Notes under the pieces: model-generated
What the model was told of the DNA's origin: nothing
What the model saw: the letters and a program-made list of their open reading frames with translations, nothing else
Database searches by the model: none
Origin: an uncultured Porticoccus sp.
GTDB lineage: Bacteria; Pseudomonadota; Gammaproteobacteria; Pseudomonadales; Porticoccaceae
Length of the DNA: 64,000 bases
Direction of reading: 5' to 3'
NCBI GenBank assembly: GCA_905181945.1
Contig: CAJIZZ010000005.1
Location: forward strand, 1-64,000
Shown: positions 20,956 through 30,270 of the stretch, piece by piece
How the letters are laid out: every line of letters starts with the position of its first letter
How positions within the stretch are numbered: the stretch's first letter is position 1
Made by a program: the position numbers and the translations under genes

Positions 20956-22237
20956 CCTAACTGCGGCCTCCCGAGAGCAAAGAATTAGACTGGGTCTAAA
21001 GAAACGACATAGAGCAGAAAGACAGTTTAAATTTTATGGTGCTCTGGCTATTGTATTTGGTTTGGCCTGCGTTTTTTTGTTGTTTGGCGACATCGTTAGC
21101 AAAGGACATAAAGCCTTTCAGCTAACCTATATTAATCTTGAAGTAACTTACGACCAGGACATTTTAGGTGTAAACGATCCAACTGATGCCAGGCAAGTGT
21201 CCCTAGGAAACTTTCATGGAGCGATTAAGGCTGGACTAAAAAACCGTTTTCCAGAAGCGACCGGACGAAAAAATAAACGGGAACTATACAGCTTAGTCAG
21301 CAATGGCGCAGGATATAATCTGCGTGATCGCCTAATTGAAAACCCAGTGTTATTGGGCAAGACAATAAAAATATGGGTGATCGCCGATGATGACGTTGAC
21401 ACTTACTATAAGTCTATAGGCGAAAGCGATGGACCGTTTACGGGGCGAACGAGCGAACAAAAAGAAGGTTGGTTGAAAGAGCTTATAAAGGCTGGAGATA
21501 TAGAGAAACGATTTAATTTTAATTTTTTCACGGAAGGTGATTCTCGAGAACCAGAGCTGGCAGGCATACGAGGAGCGGCAATGGGCTCCTTCTATACGTT
21601 GATTATTACTATACTGCTTGCTTTTCCTTTGGGTGTTGCGGCGGCAGTATATTTAGAAGAGTTCGCTCCTCGCAATCGTTGGACGGGCTTTATTGAAGTT
21701 AACATTAATAACCTCGCTGCTGTACCGTCGATCATTTTTGGGCTACTAGGCTTGGCAGTTTTCATTAATTTTTTCCATGTGCCTCGATCAGTGCCACTGG
21801 TGGGAGGGTTGGTGTTAACCTTGATGACTTTGCCGACAATAATTATTTCAAGCAGGGCCGCCATCAAGTCTGTGCCTCCGTCAATTCGTGAGGCCGCTAT
21901 TGGCGTTGGTGCGTCTCCGATGCAGGTGGTTTTGCATCACGTGCTTCCCCTTGCTATGCCCGGAATGCTGACCGGCGCCATTATTGGTATGGCGAGAGCG
22001 CTGGGCGAAACAGCGCCACTTTTAATGATAGGAATGGTGGCATTTATCGTGGACATCCCCAGCGGCTTTCATGATCCATCCACCGCGCTACCCGTTCAAA
22101 TTTTTCTTTGGGCGGATAGCCCAGAAAGAGCTTTCGTAGAAAAAACATCGGCGGCAATTATGGTGTTGTTGGCCTTTTTGATAGTAATGAATACTTTCGC
22201 CGTAGTTCTGCGAAAACGTCTTGAACGAAGATGGTAG
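20948..22237 (+). CDS. pstA: Phosphate ABC transporter permease PstA
   Basis: Second membrane subunit of the phosphate importer, partner of PstC. The protein is the long form (429 residues), with one N-terminal membrane helix, a soluble insert, then the permease domain with LAFPLGVAAAVYLEEFAP, NNLAAVPSIIFGLLGLAVF and the EAA loop REAAIGVGASPMQVVLHHVL. The 8-base overlap with pstC points to translational coupling. Confidence 0.96.
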   Translation: MINLTAASREQRIRLGLKKRHRAERQFKFYGALAIVFGLACVFLLFGDIVSKGHKAFQLTYINLEVTYDQDILGVNDPTDARQVSLGNFHGAIKAGLKNRFPEATGRKNKRELYSLVSNGAGYNLRDRLIENPVLLGKTIKIWVIADDDVDTYYKSIGESDGPFTGRTSEQKEGWLKELIKAGDIEKRFNFNFFTEGDSREPELAGIRGAAMGSFYTLIITILLAFPLGVAAAVYLEEFAPRNRWTGFIEVNINNLAAVPSIIFGLLGLAVFINFFHVPRSVPLVGGLVLTLMTLPTIIISSRAAIKSVPPSIREAAIGVGASPMQVVLHHVLPLAMPGMLTGAIIGMARALGETAPLLMIGMVAFIVDIPSGFHDPSTALPVQIFLWADSPERAFVEKTSAAIMVLLAFLIVMNTFAVVLRKRLERRW

Positions 22238-22255
22238 TAGAGGCCAAAAGGATAA

Positions 22256-23131
22256 ATGATGAACACGATAGAAAAACACACTACAGGTATTACTGCTGGC
22301 CTACAGGAAGGCAGTAGCGTAAAAGACAGCGAAGAGCAGCATCCAGAGGAAACCGTAGGAAAACCACTGATAGATAGCCCAAAAATGTCTATCCGCAATG
22401 TCGATGTTTCCTATAGCGACAAGCAGGCCATATATAATGTCAATTTAGATGTTGGGAAACACGAAGTGATTGCTATGATTGGGCCGTCTGGCTGTGGCAA
22501 GTCTACGTTTCTTAGGTGTCTTAACCGAATGAACGATACGATTGACAGCTGTAAGGTGTCCGGTTTAATCACGCTAGATGATGAAGATATTTACGCTTCA
22601 GATATGGATCCTGTGGCGCTACGCGCAAAAGTGGGCATTGTTTTCCAAAAACCCAATCCTTTTCCTAAATCAATTTATGACAACGTGGCTTATGGTCCTC
22701 GACTGCACGGCCTTGCTACCACGAGAGCCGAGATAGATGAAATTGTTGAGGTGAGCCTTACCCGAGCTGGGTTATGGAACGAAGTAAAAGATCGGCTTGA
22801 TCAGCCCGGCACAGGGTTTTCAGGCGGCCAACAGCAAAGACTATGCATAGCAAGAGCCATTGCTATTAGTCCAGAGGTTATTTTGATGGACGAGCCGTGC
22901 TCTGCTCTAGACCCGATTGCTTCGGCTAAGATCGAAGAGCTCATTGCGGAATTGTCACAGAATTACACTATAGCGATTGTGACGCATTCAATGCAGCAAG
23001 CGGCACGAGTGTCTAACCGAACAGCGTATTTTCATTTGGGCCATTTGGTTGAGGTTAATGATACCGAAAAAGTGTTTACTGCGCCTACACATCAGCTCAC
23101 AGAAGCTTATATTACTGGGCGTATTGGATAA
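22256..23131 (+). CDS. pstB: Phosphate ABC transporter ATP-binding protein PstB
   Basis: ATPase of the phosphate importer. Walker A is GPSGCGKST (residues 76-84), the Q-loop region [20 protein letters not shown] is typical of PstB, the signature is [13 protein letters not shown] and Walker B is [13 protein letters not shown]. The N-terminal 40 residues are an extension that looks disordered and acidic, seen in some gammaproteobacterial PstB proteins. It starts 18 bases after pstA. Confidence 0.97.
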   Translation: MMNTIEKHTTGITAGLQEGSSVKDSEEQHPEETVGKPLIDSPKMSIRNVDVSYSDKQAIYNVNLDVGKHEVIAMIGPSGCGKSTFLRCLNRMNDTIDSCKVSGLITLDDEDIYASDMDPVALRAKVGIVFQKPNPFPKSIYDNVAYGPRLHGLATTRAEIDEIVEVSLTRAGLWNEVKDRLDQPGTGFSGGQQQRLCIARAIAISPEVILMDEPCSALDPIASAKIEELIAELSQNYTIAIVTHSMQQAARVSNRTAYFHLGHLVEVNDTEKVFTAPTHQLTEAYITGRIG

Positions 23132-23184
23132 AAAATAATAAATCGGTTAGTTTAATGGTAATAAATTGTATGTAGGGGTCACCA

Positions 23185-23859
23185 ATGGACAAGTTACAGC
23201 TAGATCAGCATATATCAAGACAGTTTAATGAAGACCTTGAAGACATTAAAACGGCTATGCTGGCGATGGGAGGGCTGGTAGAGAAGCAGCTAGAGGATGC
23301 CATAACGGCGGTTACAGAAGCAGACAGTAAGCTAGCTGAGCATATTATAAATACCGAGGCGCAGATCGATGAGATGGAAAAAGACATTGACGAAACCTGC
23401 ATTACGCTGATTGCTCGACGTCAACCTGCGGCCACCGACCTACGGCTAGTAATGGCGGTGAGTAAAACCATAAGAGATTTAGAGCGCATCGGAGACGAGG
23501 CTCAGAAGATCGCTAAGATGGCCATTCTTTTGACGGAAGACGGTAGTCATCCGCGCGGATACGTAGAGGTGCGTCATATTGGAAGTTGTGTTCGATCAAT
23601 GTTGCGTGACTGTCTGGATGCATTTTCAAGATTTGATGCTGAATCTGCTATCGCCACTATGCTGCAAGATGAACAGGTAGACGTGGACTACAGGACAGCC
23701 CTTCGTGAAACAATTACTTTTATGATGGAGGATCCTCGCAGCATATCTCGTTCCATGAACGTTCTTTGGGTGCTTAAATCGTTAGAGCGTGTTGGCGACC
23801 ATGCTAAAAATATCTGTGAACAGGTTGTGTATCTTGTTCAAGGAAGAGACATCCGCTGA
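23185..23859 (+). CDS. phoU: Phosphate signalling protein PhoU
   Basis: Negative regulator that links the Pst transporter to PhoR. The 224 residues form two repeated three-helix PhoU units, each with the metal-binding pattern: DLRLVMAVSKTIRDLERIGDEAQKI is mirrored by the second block ending LKSLERVGDHAKNICE. Both copies of the ERIGD/ERVGD motif are intact. It ends the pst operon and is followed by a strong terminator. Confidence 0.97.
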   Translation: MDKLQLDQHISRQFNEDLEDIKTAMLAMGGLVEKQLEDAITAVTEADSKLAEHIINTEAQIDEMEKDIDETCITLIARRQPAATDLRLVMAVSKTIRDLERIGDEAQKIAKMAILLTEDGSHPRGYVEVRHIGSCVRSMLRDCLDAFSRFDAESAIATMLQDEQVDVDYRTALRETITFMMEDPRSISRSMNVLWVLKSLERVGDHAKNICEQVVYLVQGRDIR

Positions 23860-23905
23860 TTAGCATCAAATCATGCTGATCTTTGCATGTGGCATGTTCT
23901 TCAGG

Positions 23906-23931
23906 AACCGGATAAATTATCCGGTTTTTTT
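23906..23931 (+). terminator. Rho-independent terminator after phoU
   Basis: AACCGGATAA and TTATCCGGTT are perfect complements around a single central A, practically a 7-8 base-pair stem with a short loop. A run of T (TTTTTTT, starting in the 3' arm) follows directly. It closes the pst-phoU operon. Confidence 0.9.
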
Positions 23932-23997
23932 GTAACAGCATTTGTTGGTTTGAGCTAGCATGTGCGCGACATAATAAATTTATGGAGTTCTGATTTA

Positions 23998-24654
23998 GTG
24001 AAAGAATTATTTTTAAATAACCAAAAGTGGGCAGAAAAGGTTGAAGAAGACAATCCTGACTTTTTTCAGGACTTGTCTGAAGAGCATGCTCCAGAATATC
24101 TCTGGATTGGCTGTTCAGACAGCCGAGTTCCTGCAAATGAAATTATTGGCTTAATGCCAGGGGAGCTTTTTGTTCATCGAAATGTTGCTAATTTGGTAGT
24201 CCATAGTGACCTTAATTGCTTATCAGTGATTCAGCTGGCTGTTGAAAAGCTAAAAGTTAAGCATGTTATTATTTGTGGTCATTACGGCTGTGGCGGCGTA
24301 ACAGCTTCGGTTTCAAACCAAAAGTTTGGCGGTTTGATTGATAACTGGCTACTTAATGTCCAAGATGTCGAGTATCTGCACAGGGCGGCTATAGATTATA
24401 GCGGCCAAGAAGAAAGGACCATTAACCAAGTCTGCGAGCTTAATGTGATAGAGCAGGCAGTCAACGTTTCCATGACTAGTATTGTTTTAGACGCCTGGGC
24501 TCGCGGGCAGAAGCTGGTGATTCATGGCTGGATTTACAGCATGACCGACGGGCTATTAAAAGACCTAGGGGTAAATATTTCAAATGCTGAGGAAATGAGA
24601 TCTCAATATAACTCAGCAATTGAGGACATCAATAGGCGTTACTCTGGCGGTTGA
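23998..24654 (+). CDS. can: Beta-class carbonic anhydrase
   Basis: Zinc enzyme that interconverts CO2 and bicarbonate. The metal and active-site motifs are CSDSRVP and CGHYGCGG (zinc ligands Cys, His, Cys), with GELFVHRNVANLV between them. I chose GTG at 23998 (MKELFLNNQKWAEKV), which aligns with the E. coli Can start and has GGAG upstream; an earlier GTG at 23962 lacks a ribosome site. This gives 218 residues. It stands alone after the phoU terminator, just before yaaA. Confidence 0.94.
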   Translation: MKELFLNNQKWAEKVEEDNPDFFQDLSEEHAPEYLWIGCSDSRVPANEIIGLMPGELFVHRNVANLVVHSDLNCLSVIQLAVEKLKVKHVIICGHYGCGGVTASVSNQKFGGLIDNWLLNVQDVEYLHRAAIDYSGQEERTINQVCELNVIEQAVNVSMTSIVLDAWARGQKLVIHGWIYSMTDGLLKDLGVNISNAEEMRSQYNSAIEDINRRYSGG

Positions 24655-24683
24655 TTTCACAGGATCAATATTGAGGTGTTTTT

Positions 24684-25460
24684 ATGTTAGTAGTTATTTC
24701 TCCTGCAAAAACATTAGACTACAGTACGCCGGCATCAACCGACAACTACAGCCTGCCAGGCTATCTTGACGATTCTGTGGAATTAATTCGACAACTTAGG
24801 CGCCTTTCTCCTTCCGAGGTGTCTAGCCTGATGCATATTAGCGACAAGCTGGGGAGCCTTAATTTTGGTCGGTACCTAGATTGGCGCCCAGAATTTAATA
24901 CAGACAATGCTAAGCAATCTATTCTGGCCTTTAAGGGAGACGTTTATGCTGGGCTGGATGCTGCAAGCCTATCAAGTCTAGACCTGCAGTGGGCACAGAA
25001 TCATTTAAGAATACTATCTGGCCTTTATGGGTTGCTGCGTCCGTTAGACTTAATGCAGCCCTATCGGTTAGAAATGGGCACAAAATTTCCCACGAGTCGT
25101 GGTAGTAACTTATATGAGTTTTGGGGCAATAAAATTACAGAGGGGTTGAACCAAATTCTTGATGCTGAAAAATCTCAATTGATTATTAATTTGGCCTCTA
25201 ATGAATATTTTAAGGTGATAAGAACACAGTCACTTAAAGCCAACATAATCACCCCTGTATTTAAGGACTGGAAGAACGACAATTACAAGATTATTAGTTT
25301 TTTTGCCAAAAAAGCTAGAGGAATGATGAGTCGATTCATTATTGAAAATCAAATTGATGACCCTGAGAAAATAAAATCTTTCATCTCAGGCGGATACCTC
25401 TTTGATCAGGCTATGTCGACACCAAACGAATGGGTGTTCACAAGAAAGACAATGGAATAG
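24684..25460 (+). CDS. yaaA: YaaA family protein (peroxide stress)
   Basis: A 258-residue protein of the UPF0246/YaaA family. In E. coli YaaA is induced through OxyR and lowers free iron during peroxide stress. It begins MLVVISPAKTLDYSTP, and FKGDVYAGLDA, LYGLLRPLDLMQPYRLEMGT and NLASNEYFKV are strongly conserved family blocks. A GAGGTG precedes the ATG. An oxyR gene lies about 8 kb away; no OxyR site was identified here. Confidence 0.93.
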   Translation: MLVVISPAKTLDYSTPASTDNYSLPGYLDDSVELIRQLRRLSPSEVSSLMHISDKLGSLNFGRYLDWRPEFNTDNAKQSILAFKGDVYAGLDAASLSSLDLQWAQNHLRILSGLYGLLRPLDLMQPYRLEMGTKFPTSRGSNLYEFWGNKITEGLNQILDAEKSQLIINLASNEYFKVIRTQSLKANIITPVFKDWKNDNYKIISFFAKKARGMMSRFIIENQIDDPEKIKSFISGGYLFDQAMSTPNEWVFTRKTME

Positions 25461-25466
25461 CGCCGA

Positions 25467-26072
25467 GTGTCGATACCAAAAATATTTTCTCAGGCTTGTG
25501 AAAATAATCGTCAGCCAATCTTAGACTTATTGTTGCGTTTTTTTGCTAAAACCAGATCTGTCTTGGAGATTGGTAGTGGCACCGGCCAGCATGCAGCTTT
25601 TTTTGCCCCTCGCCTCCCCCATCTTGTTTGGCAGACGTCAGATCTAGCGATAAACCACACAGCTATTAATGCCTGGATTAATGACTACCCATCAAGCAAC
25701 ATTCGTCGCCCATTAGTCTTTGATGCAAGCTCCTCAAGCTGGTCATGTCGTTTGATGGACGGGCTTTTTACAGCCAACACCTGTCATATTATGCCATGGC
25801 CTACTGTAGTCAGTTTATTTGCAGGACTGCCTTCGCTGCTTGCCTCGGAGGCCACCATAGTTATATATGGGCCCTTTAAGTACGGAGGGCGGTTTACTAG
25901 CGCAAGTAACGCAGACTTTGATTGTCGACTAAAGATGCATAACCCTCATCAGGGTATACGAGACTTTGAAGCGATTAATGGGCTAGCGTCTTCTGCTGGG
26001 CTAGTCTTGCAGGAAGACCTACCCATGCCTGCAAACAATCGATTATTAGTTTGGCAAAGAAAAAACACTTAG
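25467..26072 (+). CDS. SAM-dependent methyltransferase-like protein (DUF938 family)
   Basis: A 201-residue class I methyltransferase fold. Motif I is VLEIGSGTGQHAAFFAPRLP, followed by a DUF938-like pattern with VWQTSDL, FTANTCHIMPW and YGPFKYGGRFTSASNADFD. It starts with GTG six bases after yaaA, so probably on the same transcript. The substrate of this family is not known to me, and I infer none. Confidence 0.85.
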   Translation: MSIPKIFSQACENNRQPILDLLLRFFAKTRSVLEIGSGTGQHAAFFAPRLPHLVWQTSDLAINHTAINAWINDYPSSNIRRPLVFDASSSSWSCRLMDGLFTANTCHIMPWPTVVSLFAGLPSLLASEATIVIYGPFKYGGRFTSASNADFDCRLKMHNPHQGIRDFEAINGLASSAGLVLQEDLPMPANNRLLVWQRKNT

Positions 26073-26077
26073 CCCGC

Positions 26078-27226
26078 TTATAGCGCTTTTTTGTAGGGCA
26101 GTCGTTTAGAAGCATGCGCTATGTAGTCTTTAGTGTGCTTGTCTTCCTGGTCTAAAAATTTCTGTATTGCTTCTGCAAAGCCAGAGTGTCTAATCCAGTG
26201 TGATGAATGCACCTCTACCGGCTTAAATCCTCTAGAAATTTTGTGCTCTCCTTGAGCCCCTGCATCAAAACAAAACAAATTTTTTTCAATAGCAAACTCT
26301 ATACCTTGGTGATAACAGAGCTCAAAGTGCAGAAATTCGAATTCTTTTTGGCATCCCCAGTAGCGACCGTAGAGGTTGTTATTATCAAAAAAGAATAGTG
26401 CGGCAGCAATCTTCTCGCCTGCTTTTTCATCTCTCCCTTCTGCTACACACATCATTGCTTGGTTTCCTATGGCATTACCCAGGTTTTGGAAAAAGTCTTT
26501 TGTTAAGTATCCGTTTGTTCCGTTGCGTTTTGAGTATGTTTGTTGATACATGGCGTGCATAAATTCCCACCAAATAGGAGTAATTTCTGTACCCACCAAG
26601 CGGGTGACATGTAGTTGTTCGTTTGCTAAGCGGCGCTCCTTAAGGAGATTTTTTCTTTTTCTTGAAGTAAGCGTGCCGACAAAATCGTCGAAATTAATAT
26701 AATGGTCGTTATGCCAATGATATTGAACCCCAGTACGCTGCATTGCTAATTCTGGGACCAGCGTTTGGGCTAATTCGTGTTGTGGAAATAATAGGTGCCA
26801 TCCTGAGGCCCCGCACTCTTCTGCTAAGAGCTTGATTGAGGCCAGTATTTTTTTAGCCACTAGCTGGCTATCAATATTAGGCAGTATACCTATGCGCGGC
26901 CCAGTTGAAGGCGTAAAAGGTATTGCAGAGATAAGCTTAGGGTAATACGGGACTCCATGTTGAGCATAAGCATCAGCCCAAGAATGGTCAAACACATACT
27001 CTCCCCACGAATGATGTTTTAAGTACAGCGGCATAGCGGCTATTATTTTGTCATTAGATTCTAATAATAAATGCTTAGGAGTCCAGCCAGTTTCTGCGCA
27101 TACACTACCAGAGGACTCCAGCAGAGACAGAAAGCTATGTCTAAGAAAAGGATATTTTGATTCAAAAAGAGAGTCCCATAGCGACGGAGGACACTGATCA
27201 ATAGATTCCAATATTCGAGTTTTCAA
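26078..27226 (-). CDS. FemAB/GNAT-fold protein (COG3146 / DUF482 family)
   Basis: A 382-residue protein of a family annotated as GNAT or peptidogalycan biosynthesis-like. Recognisable blocks include KHHSWGEYVFDHSWADAY, PFTPSTGPRIG, LTSRKRKNLLKERR and GAQGEHKISRGFKPVEVHSSH. The fold suggests transfer of an acyl or aminoacyl group, but the substrate is unknown. It ends 12 bases after the start of the adjacent phoR stop region and may be co-transcribed behind phoB-phoR. Confidence 0.82.
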   Translation of the reverse strand: MKTRILESIDQCPPSLWDSLFESKYPFLRHSFLSLLESSGSVCAETGWTPKHLLLESNDKIIAAMPLYLKHHSWGEYVFDHSWADAYAQHGVPYYPKLISAIPFTPSTGPRIGILPNIDSQLVAKKILASIKLLAEECGASGWHLLFPQHELAQTLVPELAMQRTGVQYHWHNDHYINFDDFVGTLTSRKRKNLLKERRLANEQLHVTRLVGTEITPIWWEFMHAMYQQTYSKRNGTNGYLTKDFFQNLGNAIGNQAMMCVAEGRDEKAGEKIAAALFFFDNNNLYGRYWGCQKEFEFLHFELCYHQGIEFAIEKNLFCFDAGAQGEHKISRGFKPVEVHSSHWIRHSGFAEAIQKFLDQEDKHTKDYIAHASKRLPYKKAL

Positions 27227-27237
27227 GCTTTAGCCTT

Positions 27238-28545
27238 TTAGGTGTCTATTTTGGCTGAGTCCATAGGAAACCTGCACCTAAACGTGCTGCCTTTTCCTAG
27301 TGTGCTCTTTATTTCTAGTAAGCCAGAGTGGCGAATTAGAACATGCTTAACGATTGCAAGGCCCAGCCCAGTTCCACCTGTTGCAGAGGAGCGGCTTGCG
27401 TCAACACGATAAAACCGCTCTGTAAGCCGAGAAATGTGAGTGGAATCTATGCCGCTACCATTATCAGATACCTCAATAACTTGAAAATTATTTTCGATAT
27501 AGGCTTTAACTTTAATCTTTGTTTCAGCTGGATTGTGTCTGAGGGCATTCAAAACTAAATTAGAAAAGGCGCTATATAGCTCTTTGTGGTCCCCCGACAG
27601 GCAGACTGTGTCAGCGTACTCTAAGCTTACTTTGTCCGGCTGACCCACAGAAATACTTTCACTGACAACAAGAGCATCTTTAACAATATCTTGTAGTAGT
27701 TGTTCTGTAGCTATTGGGGTTTTTGGTGCCGGCGCTGCTGTGGACTCTAACTGAGACAGCATAACTAAATCATTAGCCAGACAGGTCATCCGGCTAGTTT
27801 GTTCTTGCATTTGCCCCAGTGCTTTTTTCCAAGCCTGAGGCAGGCCCTCTTGAGCGGCTAGCAGTGTTTCGGTATAGCCGGATAGCACTGTCAATGGCGT
27901 ACGTAGTTCGTGAGAAATATTCCCTAAGAAGTCTTGACGTACTTGTTCTAAATGCTTTAATCGAGAAATATCCCTAACTACCAAAAGGATTTCACCTTGA
28001 CCAAACATAGCGGCACTGAAGAGAACAGTTCGATTGGGGTTCTCTGATGCAGCTAGTTCTAGCTGTGTTGATTGTATGGGGTCTTCAATAAAAGCGACAA
28101 ATCTTGGATCACGAACTATATTAACTATGGACTGCCCTCTATCGCTTTCTTTTAGGCCTAATATTTTTACTGCCGAGGGATTCCACCACTCTAATATTCT
28201 TTCAGCAGAAAGAGTAAGAATCGCATCTGGTAGAGCCGCGGTAACCTGACCCACGCGGTCCGATAGTTCTTTGCGACTTCGCTTAGCTCGTTCGTTGCGC
28301 TGTTGCATACGATACAGATGATCTGCCATATCTGCCGGAATACCAGAAATATCAGGAGGGTGGCCCACGCAGCCTCTTTCTAGCCATCGATATAGCTTTA
28401 GGATGCCTAAAGAGGCCCATATCAAATACAGGAGGACCGCTATTAGCCAGGTAAGCACCAGATGATCGTTTGTTAAGCCGACAATTGTCGACAAGAACAA
28501 CAACAGGAGGATCAACTGTGCTTCTGATGCTAGGCCTCTATGCAA
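27238..28545 (-). CDS. phoR: Phosphate regulon sensor histidine kinase PhoR
   Basis: Membrane kinase that phosphorylates PhoB when phosphate is low. Two hydrophobic segments (about residues 8-50) anchor it; a PAS-like sensing domain (about 95-200) follows, then the HisKA box with phospho-acceptor HELRTPLTVLSGY, the N box and G boxes DNGSGI and GGTGLGLAIV. The 435 residues are normal. TTG at 28543-28545 is the start, with AGGA upstream, 14 bases after phoB. Confidence 0.95.
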   Translation of the reverse strand: MHRGLASEAQLILLLLFLSTIVGLTNDHLVLTWLIAVLLYLIWASLGILKLYRWLERGCVGHPPDISGIPADMADHLYRMQQRNERAKRSRKELSDRVGQVTAALPDAILTLSAERILEWWNPSAVKILGLKESDRGQSIVNIVRDPRFVAFIEDPIQSTQLELAASENPNRTVLFSAAMFGQGEILLVVRDISRLKHLEQVRQDFLGNISHELRTPLTVLSGYTETLLAAQEGLPQAWKKALGQMQEQTSRMTCLANDLVMLSQLESTAAPAPKTPIATEQLLQDIVKDALVVSESISVGQPDKVSLEYADTVCLSGDHKELYSAFSNLVLNALRHNPAETKIKVKAYIENNFQVIEVSDNGSGIDSTHISRLTERFYRVDASRSSATGGTGLGLAIVKHVLIRHSGLLEIKSTLGKGSTFRCRFPMDSAKIDT

Positions 28546-28559
28546 AATTTAAATCCTAT

Positions 28560-29258
28560 TTAGTCAGAAATTTTAGCAGAGAACCGATAACCTGCCCCCC
28601 TAACAGTTTGTATCAAGCGATCATGACCTTCAAGCAATAATGCTTTCCGTAGACGTAGAATATGCACGTCAATTGTACGCTCGTCCATGTACACATTCCC
28701 ACCCCAAACATAGTCTAATATTTGGTTCCGCGAGTACACTCTTTCTGGATGTGATAAAAAAAAATTTAAGAGCCTAAACTCAGTAGGCCCAAGATTAACA
28801 GGTGTACCAGAGATGCTGACACGATGGCTGACAGGATCAAATATTAGCTGATCTACCTTAAAGGGCTCTTGCGGCGCTTCCCCATCCGAACGCCTCAACA
28901 CTGCTTTGATACGAGCGATCAAGTTTTTGGGAGAAAATGGTTTAGAGACGTAGTCGTCGGCTCCTGATTCCAAGCCCTGCACCATGTTGTCTTCTGCAAC
29001 TTTAGCCGTCAACATAATAATAGGAAGAGAATTCGTTTGCTCATCACGCTTTAAGCGTCTCATTAATTCCACACCGCTAGTGCCTGGCATCATCCAGTCC
29101 AGCAACATTAAATCTGGCTCTTCGTCTATTATCAGGCTGTGAGCTTTGGAGGCGTTTTCGGCCTGTAAAATTTTGTAGCCAGCAGGCTCCAGAGCCGAAG
29201 CTATCATTTCGCGTATAGGGGCTTCGTCATCAACTATTAAAATAGTTTGTTTTTTCAT
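28560..29258 (-). CDS. phoB: Phosphate regulon response regulator PhoB
   Basis: OmpR-type activator that binds Pho boxes. From ATG at 29258 it has 232 residues: a receiver domain with the acidic pair DDE, the phospho-acceptor in LMLLDWMMPGTSG and LTAK and KPFSP; then a winged-helix DNA-binding domain with VYSRNQILDYVWGGNVYMDE and RTIDVHILRLRKAL. A TTG four codons upstream is possible but matches homologues less well. A Pho box upstream indicates autoregulation. Confidence 0.97.
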   Translation of the reverse strand: MKKQTILIVDDEAPIREMIASALEPAGYKILQAENASKAHSLIIDEEPDLMLLDWMMPGTSGVELMRRLKRDEQTNSLPIIMLTAKVAEDNMVQGLESGADDYVSKPFSPKNLIARIKAVLRRSDGEAPQEPFKVDQLIFDPVSHRVSISGTPVNLGPTEFRLLNFFLSHPERVYSRNQILDYVWGGNVYMDERTIDVHILRLRKALLLEGHDRLIQTVRGAGYRFSAKISD

Positions 29259-29293
29259 AGCGCACACCAATCAAAAGTTGAAACCATTATTAC

Positions 29294-29322
29294 ATGACAT
29301 TTACATAACAAAAATATGACAG
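29294..29322 (-). promoter_or_regulatory. Pho box upstream of phoB
   Basis: On the minus strand, CTGTCAT (29322-29316), TTGTTAT (29311-29305) and ATGTCAT (29300-29294) follow each other at exact 11-base intervals, one and a half Pho boxes. They lie 36-64 bases before the phoB ATG. PhoB binding here would give positive autoregulation, as is known for phoBR in other gammaproteobacteria. Confidence 0.82.
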
Positions 29323-29337
29323 CTGTGCTGTTCTCCA

Positions 29338-30219
29338 TTAGATTGCGCAGTAGTCTAATGCTAGACCAATAAAAATTACTGCTCCCACGTAGTTGTTGTT
29401 TAAAAAAGCCTTAAAACACCCCCTTTTGTCACTATTGCGTATTATGTACTGCTGGTAAACAAATAGAGCCGCGGCAGCTATCAGCGAGCAATAAAACCAT
29501 TCTCCTCGCTCAAAGAAAACACCAGTTATGGTTAGCAGCACCAAAACTGCTACCTGCAAGCATGCGGTAATAGCCCGATCCATTTTGCCAAACAAAATAG
29601 CCGTGGATTTAACGCCAATTTTTAAATCATCGGCCCTGTCAACCATGGCATAAAAAGTATCATATGCAATAGTCCACATGACTATGGCGCTATACAGCCA
29701 CCACAACATACTATCGATTTGATTGGTTACGGCAGCAAAAACCATAGGAACGCTCCAGGCAAAAGCCGCGCCCAAAAATACTTGTGGTAGATGAGTGTAC
29801 CTTTTCATAAAAGGGTAGCTGGCAGTTAAGGCAGCGCCTATGCAAGAAAGCTTAAGCGTCAAGTTGTTAGTAAACATGACCAAGGTAAGTGCGCCAGCGC
29901 ACAGTATAAAAAAAATTATGAGTCCTTCTTGGGTGCTGATAGAGCCGCTAGGAATTGGTCGATCACGAGTCCTCTCTACATGACCATCAATTTTTCGGTC
30001 AGCAATGTCGTTAATAACGCAACCTGCGGCTCGCATCAACACTACACCAAAAGTAAAAATTATAAAGTTTTTCAGAGTTGGCGGACCTCCGCTAGATAGC
30101 CATAGGGCCCACAGGGTAGGCCAAAGCAACAACAAGGTTCCTGCTGGCCGATCAAAACGCATGAGTCTCAAGAAGACAGGCAGGCGTTGTTTTAGGTTCT
30201 TTATCTTAAAGCTATACAT
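29338..30219 (-). CDS. ubiA: 4-hydroxybenzoate octaprenyltransferase
   Basis: Integral membrane prenyltransferase joining a polyprenyl chain to 4-hydroxybenzoate in ubiquinone synthesis. The two Asp-rich Mg/diphosphate motifs are visible as NDIADRKIDGHVERT and DRADDLKIGVKSTA. The 293 residues hold about eight membrane segments. It directly follows ubiC, which makes its substrate, 52 bases upstream on the same strand. Confidence 0.95.
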   Translation of the reverse strand: MYSFKIKNLKQRLPVFLRLMRFDRPAGTLLLLWPTLWALWLSSGGPPTLKNFIIFTFGVVLMRAAGCVINDIADRKIDGHVERTRDRPIPSGSISTQEGLIIFFILCAGALTLVMFTNNLTLKLSCIGAALTASYPFMKRYTHLPQVFLGAAFAWSVPMVFAAVTNQIDSMLWWLYSAIVMWTIAYDTFYAMVDRADDLKIGVKSTAILFGKMDRAITACLQVAVLVLLTITGVFFERGEWFYCSLIAAAALFVYQQYIIRNSDKRGCFKAFLNNNYVGAVIFIGLALDYCAI

Positions 30220-30270
30220 ATGGTTGCTAACACGTGATTAATTTTAAATGAAATTTGGACTGAAAACTTT

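Noticed and set aside
23962-23997. Twelve-residue N-terminal extension of carbonic anhydrase from GTG 23962
   Set aside because: No ribosome site, and homologues begin at the equivalent of GTG 23998.
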